Part shown: positions 8,026 to 16,177 of the stretch, piece after piece
Numbering within the stretch: position 1 is the first letter of the stretch
Layout of the letters: each line of letters begins with the position of its first letter
Assembly (NCBI RefSeq): GCF_028823635.1
Contig: NZ_JAPEHU010000004.1
Span: forward strand, 283,832-347,831
From: Demequina sp. B12
GTDB lineage: Bacteria; Actinomycetota; Actinomycetes; Actinomycetales; Demequinaceae
DNA: 64,000 bases
Reading direction: 5' to 3'
The notes under the pieces: model-generated
What the model was told of the DNA's origin: nothing
The model's input: only the letters and a program-made list of their open reading frames with translations
Databases searched by the model: none
Translations under genes and position numbers: made by a program

Positions 8026-10692
8026 TTAGTCCTCGGCGCCTGCCTTCACTTCTGCCTTTGACTCGGCAGCTTCCGCAGCCTCGTGCTGGTCTTTGAGGGC
8101 CGATGCTTTCGCAAGCCCCGCGACGGGGTCGGCACCCAGAAGGCCGCGCAGGTCATCCAGGTACGTCGTGATCGACTCGCGTTGGCGGTTCAGGTCTTCC
8201 ACTTCACGTGCGGCCATGATGCGCTCGCGTTCGGCGTCGGAAACCGCTTCGGAGATGATCGCCTCGGCGTGCTCACGGGCCTCGGAGACAATCTCATCGG
8301 CGTTGTTGCGAGCGTTAGTGAGCAGCGTCTGCGAGTGGACCTCGGCGTCGCGGCGGACGGACTCTGCTCGCTCGAGCGCATCGGATAGGCGCTCTTCGGC
8401 TTCATCCGCGCGGACCTTGGCATCCTCGACCATGGCAGCGGTTTCGGCCTTGGCTTCTTCGTGACGCGTAGTGAGGTCCTGCTCAGCGGTCTCACGACGC
8501 TGCGCAATCTCGATCTGGAGATCCTCGCGAGTGCGGCGGGCCTCCTCGTGGGCGGCTTCGGCTTCCGCATGAGCTTCTGCGCGAGCGGCTTCTGCGTCAC
8601 GCTGAGCGGTGGCGACGATGTGGTTCGCTTCCTGCTTCGCCGCGGCGATCCGCTCATCCGCCTGGGTCTCGGCGTCTTGGGCGGCCTTGGCGGCGTCGCG
8701 GTCGGCGGCTTCGCGGGTGGACTGAGCGTAGGCGTCGGCCTCGCGGCGGGTGGTCTCGGCGTAGGTGTCGGTGTCGTGTCGTGTCGAAGCGTCGTAGTCG
8801 TCGGCTTCGCGGCGCACCTGAGCAGCATCGTCGTCGGCGTCCGTGCGAGTGGTCTCTGCGTAGTCGTCGGCGCTCTTACGCGTGGACTGATCGTAAAGAT
8901 CGGCTTCCTTGCGCAGTTGGCGGCTCGCCGTTTCCGCGGCCTGCTTGGTTGCTGCGGCGTAGTCGTCAGCATCCTTGCGGGTCAGCGTGCTGTAGTCATC
9001 GCTGGCGGCACGAGTCTCGGTGTCGTAGTCGTCTGCCGCTGCCCGCGTGTCGACGTTGTACTGGTCGGCCTCGGCGGACACGGACGTCTTGTAGTCGTCT
9101 GCTTCGGCCATCGTGACCCGGCGGTACTCGTCGGCTTGTGAGCGGGTCGCACCGTCGTAGTCGTCCGCTGCAGTGCGGACTTCGGTCGCGTCTGCCTCAG
9201 CCTGGGCGCGGGTCTGGGCTTCGTACTCGTCCGCCCGCTGCCGGGTGTCGGCGTCGTAGTCGTTCGAGGCCTGCCTGGTCGCGACGTCGTACAGGTCAGC
9301 GGCGGAGCGGGTCTCTTCCGCGTAGCGGTCCGCCTCACCGTGGACAGTGGCGCGGTACTCGTCGGCCTCCGCGGTCACCGTGGCCTTGTACTGGTCGCCC
9401 TCGGCCTGCACGTCCGCACGGTAGGCGTCGGCCTCCGTGCGCACAGCCTGGTCGTACGTGTCCGTTTCTGAGCGGACCGTCGCGGAGTAGTCGTCTGCCG
9501 CAGCCCGAGTGTCGCGGTCGTAGTCGTTGGCTTCCTGCTCCACCTGGGCGCGGTGCTGAGCGGCCGCGGCGTGGGCGGCGGCGAGAGCGTCATCGGCGTC
9601 ACGGCGGACCGTCGCGGAGTACTGGTCCGCGGCGGTCTTGGTGGTGTCGCGGTACTCGTCCGCTTCCGCCTGAGTGGCGTGCGCGTAGCCTTCCGCATCG
9701 GTGCGTGTGGCTTCGTCGTACTCGTCGGTATCTGCACGCAGCGAGTCAATCTCGCGCTTCACCTCGGCACGCAGATCGCGGGCTTCCGCTTCGGCGTCCT
9801 GGCGCGTGGCCTCTGCTTCACGATTTGCCTGGGTGAGGAACTGCTGAGCGTCGTTGCGCAGCGAGGCAGCATCCGACTCTGCCGAGATTCGAATGTCCGA
9901 GGCTTCCGCGTCGGCTGCCCCACGAGCTTCCTGAGCCTCTGCTGCGAGGCGACGTGCCTCCGCGCGAGCCTCCTCAAGGGCCTTCTCTGCCTCGGCAAGG
10001 CGCTGTTCGGCCTGTGCTTGGGCTTCAGAGACGGCTGTCTCTGCCTCGGCACGAGCGGATTCGAGCGTTTCGTTGGCCTCACGCTGGGCTGCCACACGCA
10101 GTTCCGTGGCCTCGCGCTCAGCGGTGGCGCGGAGGGTGTGGACCTCGCGGTCTGCACCGGCCTTCAGTTCGGCGATCTCTGCGTCGATGCCGGCCTTGAC
10201 ACGTTCAGCGTCACGGCGGGCGCGTTCCACAGTCTCAGCGGCCTGGCGCTGCGCTGCCTCACGCGTGCCGGTGGCCTCCGACTCAGAAGCGATGCGGATC
10301 TCTTCGGCTTCACGACGTGACTGGGCGAGGATTTCTGCTACTTCGTTGTCAGCGCGCGCACGCAACTGCTGAGCGGAGACGTTGGCACGAGCGACGGTGT
10401 CCTGAGCGTGAGTGTTCGCTCGTGCGATCACGTCGGAGGACTGTTCCTCGGCAGACCGGAGCAACTGCTCCACACGCGCGCCAAGACCCTTATACGAGGG
10501 CTGATCAGCCTCACGAAGGGTCTTCTGAGCCTCTTCAAGGGCGCCACGCGTGTTCGCGGCTTCCTGCTGCGCCTTCTGCGCCGCCTCCCGGGCCTCCTTC
10601 ACGGAGTCCTCAAGGCGAGCAATGTGAGCGGCGACTGCTTCTCGGTCATAACCTCGCATGGCAACCGGGAACGTCAGGCTCTCTTCAGGCAT
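8026..10692 (-). CDS. Scy/FilP-like giant coiled-coil cytoskeletal protein with hendecad repeats
   Basis: A protein of 888 residues that is almost entirely Ala/Glu/Arg/Asp-rich coiled coil. The N-terminus (MPEESLTFPVAMRGYDREAVAAHIARLEDSV) matches the DivIVA-like start shared by DivIVA and Streptomyces Scy. Residues about 325-675 consist of roughly 32 tandem 11-residue units of the form (T/V)R-x-x-A-D-x-Y-x-x-x, with core positions 1, 5 and 8, a true hendecad coiled coil in which most units have Tyr at position 8. Heptad-like coils flank it. Scy and FilP organise polar growth and cell shape in Streptomyces; a similar scaffold role is inferred here. I start at ATG 10692, with GAGGAG 6-7 bases upstream. 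The gene is divergent from 10834. Confidence 0.85.
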   Translation of the reverse strand: MPEESLTFPVAMRGYDREAVAAHIARLEDSVKEAREAAQKAQQEAANTRGALEEAQKTLREADQPSYKGLGARVEQLLRSAEEQSSDVIARANTHAQDTVARANVSAQQLRARADNEVAEILAQSRREAEEIRIASESEATGTREAAQRQAAETVERARRDAERVKAGIDAEIAELKAGADREVHTLRATAEREATELRVAAQREANETLESARAEAETAVSEAQAQAEQRLAEAEKALEEARAEARRLAAEAQEARGAADAEASDIRISAESDAASLRNDAQQFLTQANREAEATRQDAEAEARDLRAEVKREIDSLRADTDEYDEATRTDAEGYAHATQAEADEYRDTTKTAADQYSATVRRDADDALAAAHAAAAQHRAQVEQEANDYDRDTRAAADDYSATVRSETDTYDQAVRTEADAYRADVQAEGDQYKATVTAEADEYRATVHGEADRYAEETRSAADLYDVATRQASNDYDADTRQRADEYEAQTRAQAEADATEVRTAADDYDGATRSQADEYRRVTMAEADDYKTSVSAEADQYNVDTRAAADDYDTETRAASDDYSTLTRKDADDYAAATKQAAETASRQLRKEADLYDQSTRKSADDYAETTRTDADDDAAQVRREADDYDASTRHDTDTYAETTRREADAYAQSTREAADRDAAKAAQDAETQADERIAAAKQEANHIVATAQRDAEAARAEAHAEAEAAHEEARRTREDLQIEIAQRRETAEQDLTTRHEEAKAETAAMVEDAKVRADEAEERLSDALERAESVRRDAEVHSQTLLTNARNNADEIVSEAREHAEAIISEAVSDAERERIMAAREVEDLNRQRESITTYLDDLRGLLGADPVAGLAKASALKDQHEAAEAAESKAEVKAGAED
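8665..9720 (-). repeat. In-gene array of about 32 degenerate 33-bp units encoding hendecads
   Basis: Within the coiled-coil gene the DNA repeats with a 33-base period. On the plus strand the mark is the recurring tcgtcggc/tagtcgtc that encodes ADDY/ADEY on the minus strand. Units differ at many bases while the T/V-A-Y core positions are kept, so the array is old and under protein-level selection and is not a fresh tandem expansion. Ends are approximate, judged from where the TR..AD.Y pattern starts (TRTDAEGYAHA) and fades (AAQDAETQADE). Confidence 0.85.
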
Positions 10693-10833
10693 CTCATCTC
10701 CTCTAGCACGGCAATGTGCCGTGCACTCAGTCGACACCCAGGGTAATGCGCGCGGGCATCGGTCACAAAGCCACAAACTGGGCTGAGCGGACGAAACCTC
10801 CTAGAGTGATGGGTGGACCCCTAGGAGGAACGA
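10693..10833. promoter_or_regulatory. Divergent intergenic region between the coiled-coil gene and the membrane protein gene
   Basis: This 141-base gap must hold both promoters. For the rightward gene a -10-like TAGAGT is visible at about 10802-10807, with AGGAGG before the GTG 10834. For the leftward gene only the strong GAGGAG ribosome-binding site is clear. I see no convincing operator palindrome. Confidence 0.4.
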
Positions 10834-11913
10834 GTGACGTTTAGGACAGCTGCCCTTGTGGCGGGAGCGCTGGGAGTGGTGCTTCTCACAGTGGGACTGA
10901 TTGCCGATGCGCAACGCCCACCCACAGATGTGGAGGCCGTAGCAAGCCTCGACACCTCCGTGGTGGTGTACAGCCCGGAGATGGTGGAGTTCGCTGACGA
11001 GTCGCGCATTGGCGTCGACGGTTCCGGCGAAATCGTCGCCATGACTGCACGCCCGGTGGACGCCGATGCCTGGCTCGCCACCCGCGAAGCGACCGAGGTC
11101 ACCGGCCTCCCAGAGTGGGAAGTGTTGTCCACGCAGGCGTACGAAGTTGCCGAACCGGAGCCAACCGCCAGCCCCACCACCTCGGCATCACCCAGCGCCG
11201 AGGCATCTCCCAGCCCCAGCCCGTCGCCGAGCGCATCGCCGTCCGGCGAAGGCGAAGAGGCTGAGCCCGTCGACGTCTTGTCGCAAACCTCCACCGACCT
11301 GTGGCGTCAGGAATGGAGCGGCACCGACCGTGTCGCCGTCGTGGCATCCAAGGTGCCCGACGGGGAGACCCTCGTCATCGCCAGCCGCGATGGTTCGCCG
11401 CTGACGACAACCGACCTCGCCCTGTCACGTGAAGTGAACGACGGCTGGATCACCCCGCTGATCTGGTGGGGCATCGCCCTCACCGTCGTGGGTGCCGTCG
11501 CACTGATCCTGCGCTTCTTCGACACCCGTCCGCTCCAGGCCAAGGCCGAAAACTGGCGCCAGGGACGCACCGGCACCGGAGACACAGATGCTGACCCCGG
11601 CTCACGCAGAGCACGCCGTGCCTCAGGCGCAGGCCTGCCCGAGGCGAGCCTCGACGAACCGGCGAGCCCCGCGACCGGCGCTACGCCGACCACGGGTGCT
11701 ACCCCGACCACGGGTGCTACCCCGGTCACGGGCGCTACCCCGGTCACGGGTGGGAGCCCGATCTCCGGGCAAAGCCCCGTCAGCAGCCGCAGCCCCTTCC
11801 ATCCCGTGACAGGCGGAACCCCAGCATCGGCCCCCTCGACGGGAAGCCCGCGCAGCGCGCAAAGCCCCGCCGTCGACGAAGGCCCGAACAACGGCGAAGG
11901 AGGCCGCGCATGA
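10834..11913 (+). CDS. Two-pass membrane protein with Ser/Pro spacer and Thr/Pro-rich cytoplasmic tail
   Basis: A 359-residue protein of no recognised family. A membrane helix at about residues 5-25 (AALVAGALGVVLLTVGLIA) and a second at about 207-230 (PLIWWGIALTVVGAVALILRFF) bracket an extracytoplasmic domain of about 180 residues interrupted by a low-complexity SPSPSPSPSASPSGE spacer. The C-terminal 125 residues are predicted cytoplasmic and disordered, with four GATPTT/GATPVT repeats. The GTG start follows AGGAGG. Its stop overlaps the next gene's ATG (ATGA), so it is coupled to the lipoprotein gene, and it is divergent from the coiled-coil gene. A cell-envelope role is a guess from context. 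Confidence 0.75.
   Translation: MTFRTAALVAGALGVVLLTVGLIADAQRPPTDVEAVASLDTSVVVYSPEMVEFADESRIGVDGSGEIVAMTARPVDADAWLATREATEVTGLPEWEVLSTQAYEVAEPEPTASPTTSASPSAEASPSPSPSPSASPSGEGEEAEPVDVLSQTSTDLWRQEWSGTDRVAVVASKVPDGETLVIASRDGSPLTTTDLALSREVNDGWITPLIWWGIALTVVGAVALILRFFDTRPLQAKAENWRQGRTGTGDTDADPGSRRARRASGAGLPEASLDEPASPATGATPTTGATPTTGATPVTGATPVTGGSPISGQSPVSSRSPFHPVTGGTPASAPSTGSPRSAQSPAVDEGPNNGEGGRA
11677..11748 (+). repeat. Four tandem 18-bp units encoding GATPTT/GATPVT
   Basis: Four consecutive 18-base copies (starting at 11677, 11695, 11713 and 11731) of the type ggtgctaccccgaccacg encode the hexapeptides GATPTT, GATPTT, GATPVT and GATPVT. Copies differ at only a few third or second positions, so the array is recent enough to vary in number between strains. 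Confidence 0.9.
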
Positions 11914-12893
11914 ACCGCCGCATCATCGCCATCGGGACCGGAGCATCGGCCCTCTTGATGCTCACCGGCTGTGTCGCAGACGTCCCCGAACCTGTCACCG
12001 AGGCACCCGCGCTAGAACAAGAGGCTGCACTCCTCGAAGCACAGTCGGACCGCATCGTCGAAGCGACCATGGCGGAACTGGCCCTTGCGGACGAAGAAGC
12101 CGACGCCGACCTGCTCACGGACCGCATCGGCGGTGACGCTGTGACGGTACGCAAAGCGCAGTACACCCTCGCAAGCGCAGATGATGGGCCCACCCCAGTC
12201 GTGCTGCCCGCGGAGATGCAGGCCGTCTACTCGGTCGGCGCTGACACGTGGCCACGCACCCTCGCGTCGGTCAGCCAGCCCGCGGACGAGGATTCCACGC
12301 CTGTCGTCATGCTGTGGATCCAAGACGACGTTGACACCGACTATCAGCTTCGTGGATGGGCCCACATGATCCCCGGGGCAACGATCCCGGCCATGGCAGG
12401 CACCACCTCCGGCGCGGAACAACTCACCGTTGACGCGGACGGACTGCTCGCAACTCCCGAAGAAGCGATCAGCAACTACCTGGAGCTGCTGCGAGAAGGT
12501 GAAGACTCCGAGTTCGCCGAACAGTTCACCGCGGACTCCTACCGCGAACAACTGTTTGCTTCCCGCGAGGCACTCACCGAGACCGCGAACGACGCAGAAG
12601 GCGAGTACGTCGACACCATTGAGTCCGACATCGACAGCACCTACGTCATGGGCACCGCCGACGGTGGCGCCCTGGTGTTCGCGCCAGTGTCGGTGAAGTC
12701 GTCCTTCTCTGTGGACGACGGCATCGTTGAGATCGCGGGCGCACAGCAGCCACTCGTAGACGGCGACATCGAAGACGTAGCGGTCTACGAGTACCGCGAC
12801 CTCATCGTGTTGCACATCCCCGCCGCCGACAGCGACGACACCGCTGGAGTGGTGGCAGCAGACCACAACCTCATCCGCATCACTGACAGCTAA
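11910..12893 (+). CDS. Putative lipoprotein of unknown function
   Basis: A 327-residue exported lipoprotein. The signal peptide MNRRIIAIGTGASALLMLTGC ends in a lipobox (LTGC, Cys at 21). The mature part is acidic. It has no recognisable enzyme motif; it may contain a helical N-terminal region (PALEQEAALLEAQSDRIVEATMAELALADEEAD) and two alpha/beta domains. The ATG overlaps the stop of the upstream membrane protein, so the two are translated together and probably form an envelope complex. The thioredoxin/TPR gene follows after 24 bases. No known family recognised. Confidence 0.75.
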   Translation: MNRRIIAIGTGASALLMLTGCVADVPEPVTEAPALEQEAALLEAQSDRIVEATMAELALADEEADADLLTDRIGGDAVTVRKAQYTLASADDGPTPVVLPAEMQAVYSVGADTWPRTLASVSQPADEDSTPVVMLWIQDDVDTDYQLRGWAHMIPGATIPAMAGTTSGAEQLTVDADGLLATPEEAISNYLELLREGEDSEFAEQFTADSYREQLFASREALTETANDAEGEYVDTIESDIDSTYVMGTADGGALVFAPVSVKSSFSVDDGIVEIAGAQQPLVDGDIEDVAVYEYRDLIVLHIPAADSDDTAGVVAADHNLIRITDS

Positions 12894-12917
12894 CCAGCAC
12901 AAGTTCTCTGAGGAGAT

Positions 12918-13937
12918 ATGAGCACGAACAACCCCGAGGTTCCGCTCCGCGGCGCCCCCGACCTCTCCCACCTGGCTGCAGCACCGCAAGCCACCCCGGA
13001 CATCCCCGTGTCGAGTCAGGGTGGCGGGCTGGGCGCTCCTGGCGCTTCCGGTGCGGCCCCCGCTCCTGGCGCGGCTGCTCCCGGCGCAACTCCCGCAGCC
13101 GGGTCTCCGGCCCAGGTGCAGGTGATCGACGTCAATGATGCGAATCTCAATGACCTCGCGCAGTCGTCGACCCAGGTGCCGATCGTCATCGTGTTCCTGT
13201 CGTCAGCGTCGCCCGCATCGAAGCAGCTGGTCGACCGCATGCGCGGCATCATCGCGCGCTACGACGGACGGCTGGTGCTCGGCCAGTGCGACATCGACAC
13301 CAACGGTGGAATCGCCCAGGCACTGCAGATCTCCGCAGTCCCGACCACCATGGCGCTGATCGCAGCGCGCCCGGCACCACTGTTCCAGGGCGCCCCCGAC
13401 GACGATCAGATCACCGGCGTCTTGGACCAGGTGCTCGAAATCGCCGCACAGAACGGCGTGACGGGGCGTGCCGCTGCGGCTGCACCCCAGGAAGCCGATG
13501 CCGCAGAGCCTGAGCCCGAGCCGTTGCCGCCGCTCCACCAAGAGGCGTACGACGCCATCGAGCGTGAAGACTACGCGGCGGCGATCGACGCCTACGACCG
13601 TGCCCTCCGTGAGAACCCCAAGGATGCCGACGCCCGCGCCGGACGCGCCCAGGTGTCCCTCATGGAACGTAGCCGGACTGCGGACCTGGCCGCCGTGCGC
13701 AAGGCTGCGGCCGACGATCCCGCCGACCTTGACGCCCAGCTTGCGGTGGCCGACATGGACATCATGGGCGGGCAGATCGAGGATGCCTTCGGACGCCTCA
13801 TCGACGCGGTGCGCACCCACTTTGGGGACGACCGTGAACGGATCCGTGTGCGGCTCGTCGAGCTGTTCGACGTGGTCGGCACCGAGGATTCGCGCGTGGT
13901 GGAGGCGCGCCGCGCGCTCGCGGCAGCGCTGTTCTAA
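12918..13937 (+). CDS. Thioredoxin-fold/TPR protein of the YbbN (CnoX) type, without CxxC
   Basis: A 339-residue cytoplasmic protein. Residues about 1-70 are Ala/Pro/Gly-rich. A thioredoxin fold follows (VQVIDVNDANLNDL...VPIVIVFLSSASPASKQLVDRM...LVLGQCDIDTNGGIAQALQISAVPTTMAL); the usual WCxxC is replaced by SASPAS, so it cannot act as a classical dithiol oxidoreductase. The C-terminal third holds TPR-like helices (AIEREDYAAAIDAYDRALRENPKDADARAGRAQV). E. coli YbbN/CnoX combines a CxxC-less thioredoxin domain with TPRs and works as a chaperone holdase that feeds GroEL/DnaK. A comparable co-chaperone role is inferred. GAGGAG precedes the ATG. Confidence 0.85.
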   Translation: MSTNNPEVPLRGAPDLSHLAAAPQATPDIPVSSQGGGLGAPGASGAAPAPGAAAPGATPAAGSPAQVQVIDVNDANLNDLAQSSTQVPIVIVFLSSASPASKQLVDRMRGIIARYDGRLVLGQCDIDTNGGIAQALQISAVPTTMALIAARPAPLFQGAPDDDQITGVLDQVLEIAAQNGVTGRAAAAAPQEADAAEPEPEPLPPLHQEAYDAIEREDYAAAIDAYDRALRENPKDADARAGRAQVSLMERSRTADLAAVRKAAADDPADLDAQLAVADMDIMGGQIEDAFGRLIDAVRTHFGDDRERIRVRLVELFDVVGTEDSRVVEARRALAAALF

Positions 13938-13960
13938 CCCCGCCGGGTGAGGCCAGCCCT

Positions 13961-16132
13961 CTACGCTCGGTGCGGACGCAGGAAGACCGCACCGAGCGGG
14001 GGAACCCGGACTGATGCGGAGTGGTCCCAGTCGCCCACCTTGCGCTGATCGGCGTGTACTTGGCCGAGGTTGCCCACGCCCGAACCGCCGTACAGCGTCG
14101 AGTCGGTGTTGAGGACCTCGTCCCAGGCCCCGCCTGATGGCAGTCCTAGCCGGTAGTTCTCGTGTGGCGTGCCTGCGAAGTTGACGACCACGGCGATCGG
14201 TTCGCCACGCGAGTCCCACCTGAGGAACGACAGCACGTTGTGCTCGGAGTCGTCTGCGTCGATCCAGGTAAAGCCTTGCGGATCGGAGTCGCGCTCCCAC
14301 AGGGCAGGCGTCTGAGCGTAGAGCGCGTTCAAGTCACGGACTAGGTCTTTTACTCCGGCGTTGAGTGGGTCTTCAAGGTGCCACCAGTCCAGCGAGCGTC
14401 CCTCAGACCATTCGGCTTCTTGGCCGAACTCGCACCCCATGAACAGCAGTTGCTTCCCGGGATGGGCCCACTGGTATGCAAGCAGGGCGCGTACGCCTGC
14501 GATCTTCTTCCAATGATCGCCAGGCATGCGCTGGTACAGCGACCCTTTGCCGTGGACGACCTCGTCGTGTGACAAGGGCAGCATGAACTGCTCTGAGAAC
14601 GCGTACATGAGGGAGAACGTCGCAGTGTGGTGGTGGTAGGACCGGTTCACCGGTTCTTCTTTGAGATACCGCAGGGTGTCGTTCATCCAGCCCATGTTCC
14701 ACTTCAGGCCAAAGCCCAGTCCGCCGCCGGAGGTGGGTGCGGTGACGCCTGGCCACGCGGTCGACTCCTCGGCAATCATCACGATGCCAGGGTTGGTGCG
14801 GTAGGCGGTGGCGTTGGCTTCCTGAAGGAATGCGATGGCGTCAAGGTTTTCACGGCCGCCGTGGACGTTGGGGCGCCACTGGCCCGCTTGGCGGGAGTAG
14901 TCCAGGTACAGCATGGAGGCGACGGCGTCGACCCGGAGTCCGTCAGCGTGGAACTCCTGGAGCCAGTACACCGCGTTGGCGACCAGGAAGTTGCGGACTT
15001 CTGGCCGGCCGAAGTCGAAGATGTAGGTGCCCCAGTCAGGTTGCTCGCCACGCAGCGGGTCTGGGTGTTCATACAGGGGGGTGCCGTCGAAACGTCCCAA
15101 CGCCCATTCGTCTTTGGGGAAGTGTCCCGGAACCCAGTCGAAAAGGACGCCGATCCCGGCTTGGTGCAGTGTGTCGATCAGGTGTCGTAGTTCGTCGGGG
15201 GAGCCAAAACGTGACGTGGGTGCGTAGTACGACGTCACTTGGTAGCCCCAGGATCCGCCGAAGGGGTGCTCCATGACGGGCATGAACTCCACGTGGGTGA
15301 AGTTCAGTTCGCGGCAGTAGTTCACGAGTTCGGTGGCGAGGTCTCGATAGCTCAGGCCTTGTTTCCAGGAGCCTAGGTGGACTTCGTAGACACTCATGGG
15401 GGCACGGTGGGGTTCTGCCTGTCCGCGCCGGGTCATCCATTCTTCGTCGCCCCAGTGGTAGTCCGATGCGGTGACGATGGAGGCGGTTTGCGGTGGCACT
15501 TCGGTGCGGCGTGCCATGGGGTCTGCCTTTTGGCGCCAGGTGCCGTCCTTGCCGAGGATCTCGTACTTGTAGTGGGTGCCATCGCCGATGCCGGGGATGA
15601 ACAGTTCCCACACGCCTGACGCGCCGAGTGAACGCATGGCGTGTGAGGGGCCTTGCCAGTGGTTGAAGTCGCCGACGACGCGGACGGCGCGTGCGTTCGG
15701 CGCCCATACGGCGAAGGTGGTGCCGTGGACGTCGCCGAGCACGGAGGGGTAGGTGCGGACGTTGGCTCCTAGGACGCTCCACAGACGTTCGTGGCGCCCT
15801 TCACGGATGAGATGCAGGTCGAGTTCGCCGAGTGCGGGAAGGAAGCGGTAGGGGTCGTCTTGGACGGACGCGTCGCCGTCGTAGGCAACGTGGACTCGGT
15901 AGTCGGGCGCTTCTGTACCGGGAACATCGGCTCGCCAAATGCCGTCCTGTTCGTGTTCCGCGTCGAAGGTGCCGTCGAGCGTTTCGATCTTCACGCTGGT
16001 GGCGAGGGGACGCAGCACACGAATGGTGTGTCCGGAGTCGCCGGCGTGCGGGCCGAGTACGGCGTGTGGTTCGTGGTGAGTTCCTGCTGCAATTTCAGCG
16101 AGGACTCCCGGGTCAAAGTCTCTAGCAGCCAT
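13961..16132 (-). CDS. glgB: 1,4-alpha-glucan branching enzyme (GH13)
   Basis: Introduces alpha-1,6 branches into glycogen or the GlgE-derived glucan, 723 residues. An N-terminal CBM48-like module ([22 protein letters not shown]...[23 protein letters not shown]) precedes the GH13 barrel with [35 protein letters not shown] (nucleophile Asp in region II), [15 protein letters not shown] (acid/base Glu) and [14 protein letters not shown] (region IV). It ends 45 bases downstream of glgE on the same strand, a standard pairing in the actinobacterial GlgE pathway. AGGCGG lies upstream of the ATG. Confidence 0.97.
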   Translation of the reverse strand: MAARDFDPGVLAEIAAGTHHEPHAVLGPHAGDSGHTIRVLRPLATSVKIETLDGTFDAEHEQDGIWRADVPGTEAPDYRVHVAYDGDASVQDDPYRFLPALGELDLHLIREGRHERLWSVLGANVRTYPSVLGDVHGTTFAVWAPNARAVRVVGDFNHWQGPSHAMRSLGASGVWELFIPGIGDGTHYKYEILGKDGTWRQKADPMARRTEVPPQTASIVTASDYHWGDEEWMTRRGQAEPHRAPMSVYEVHLGSWKQGLSYRDLATELVNYCRELNFTHVEFMPVMEHPFGGSWGYQVTSYYAPTSRFGSPDELRHLIDTLHQAGIGVLFDWVPGHFPKDEWALGRFDGTPLYEHPDPLRGEQPDWGTYIFDFGRPEVRNFLVANAVYWLQEFHADGLRVDAVASMLYLDYSRQAGQWRPNVHGGRENLDAIAFLQEANATAYRTNPGIVMIAEESTAWPGVTAPTSGGGLGFGLKWNMGWMNDTLRYLKEEPVNRSYHHHTATFSLMYAFSEQFMLPLSHDEVVHGKGSLYQRMPGDHWKKIAGVRALLAYQWAHPGKQLLFMGCEFGQEAEWSEGRSLDWWHLEDPLNAGVKDLVRDLNALYAQTPALWERDSDPQGFTWIDADDSEHNVLSFLRWDSRGEPIAVVVNFAGTPHENYRLGLPSGGAWDEVLNTDSTLYGGSGVGNLGQVHADQRKVGDWDHSASVRVPPLGAVFLRPHRA

Positions 16133-16177
16133 GCGTCACCGCCTGTGATTGTGGGAGTACGGGGCTTCCGGTGTGCG

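Noticed and set aside
8665..9720. The 33-bp periodic DNA as a CRISPR array or satellite
   Set aside because: There are no constant repeats separated by unique spacers; units are degenerate, contiguous and in frame, and encode a hendecad coiled coil.
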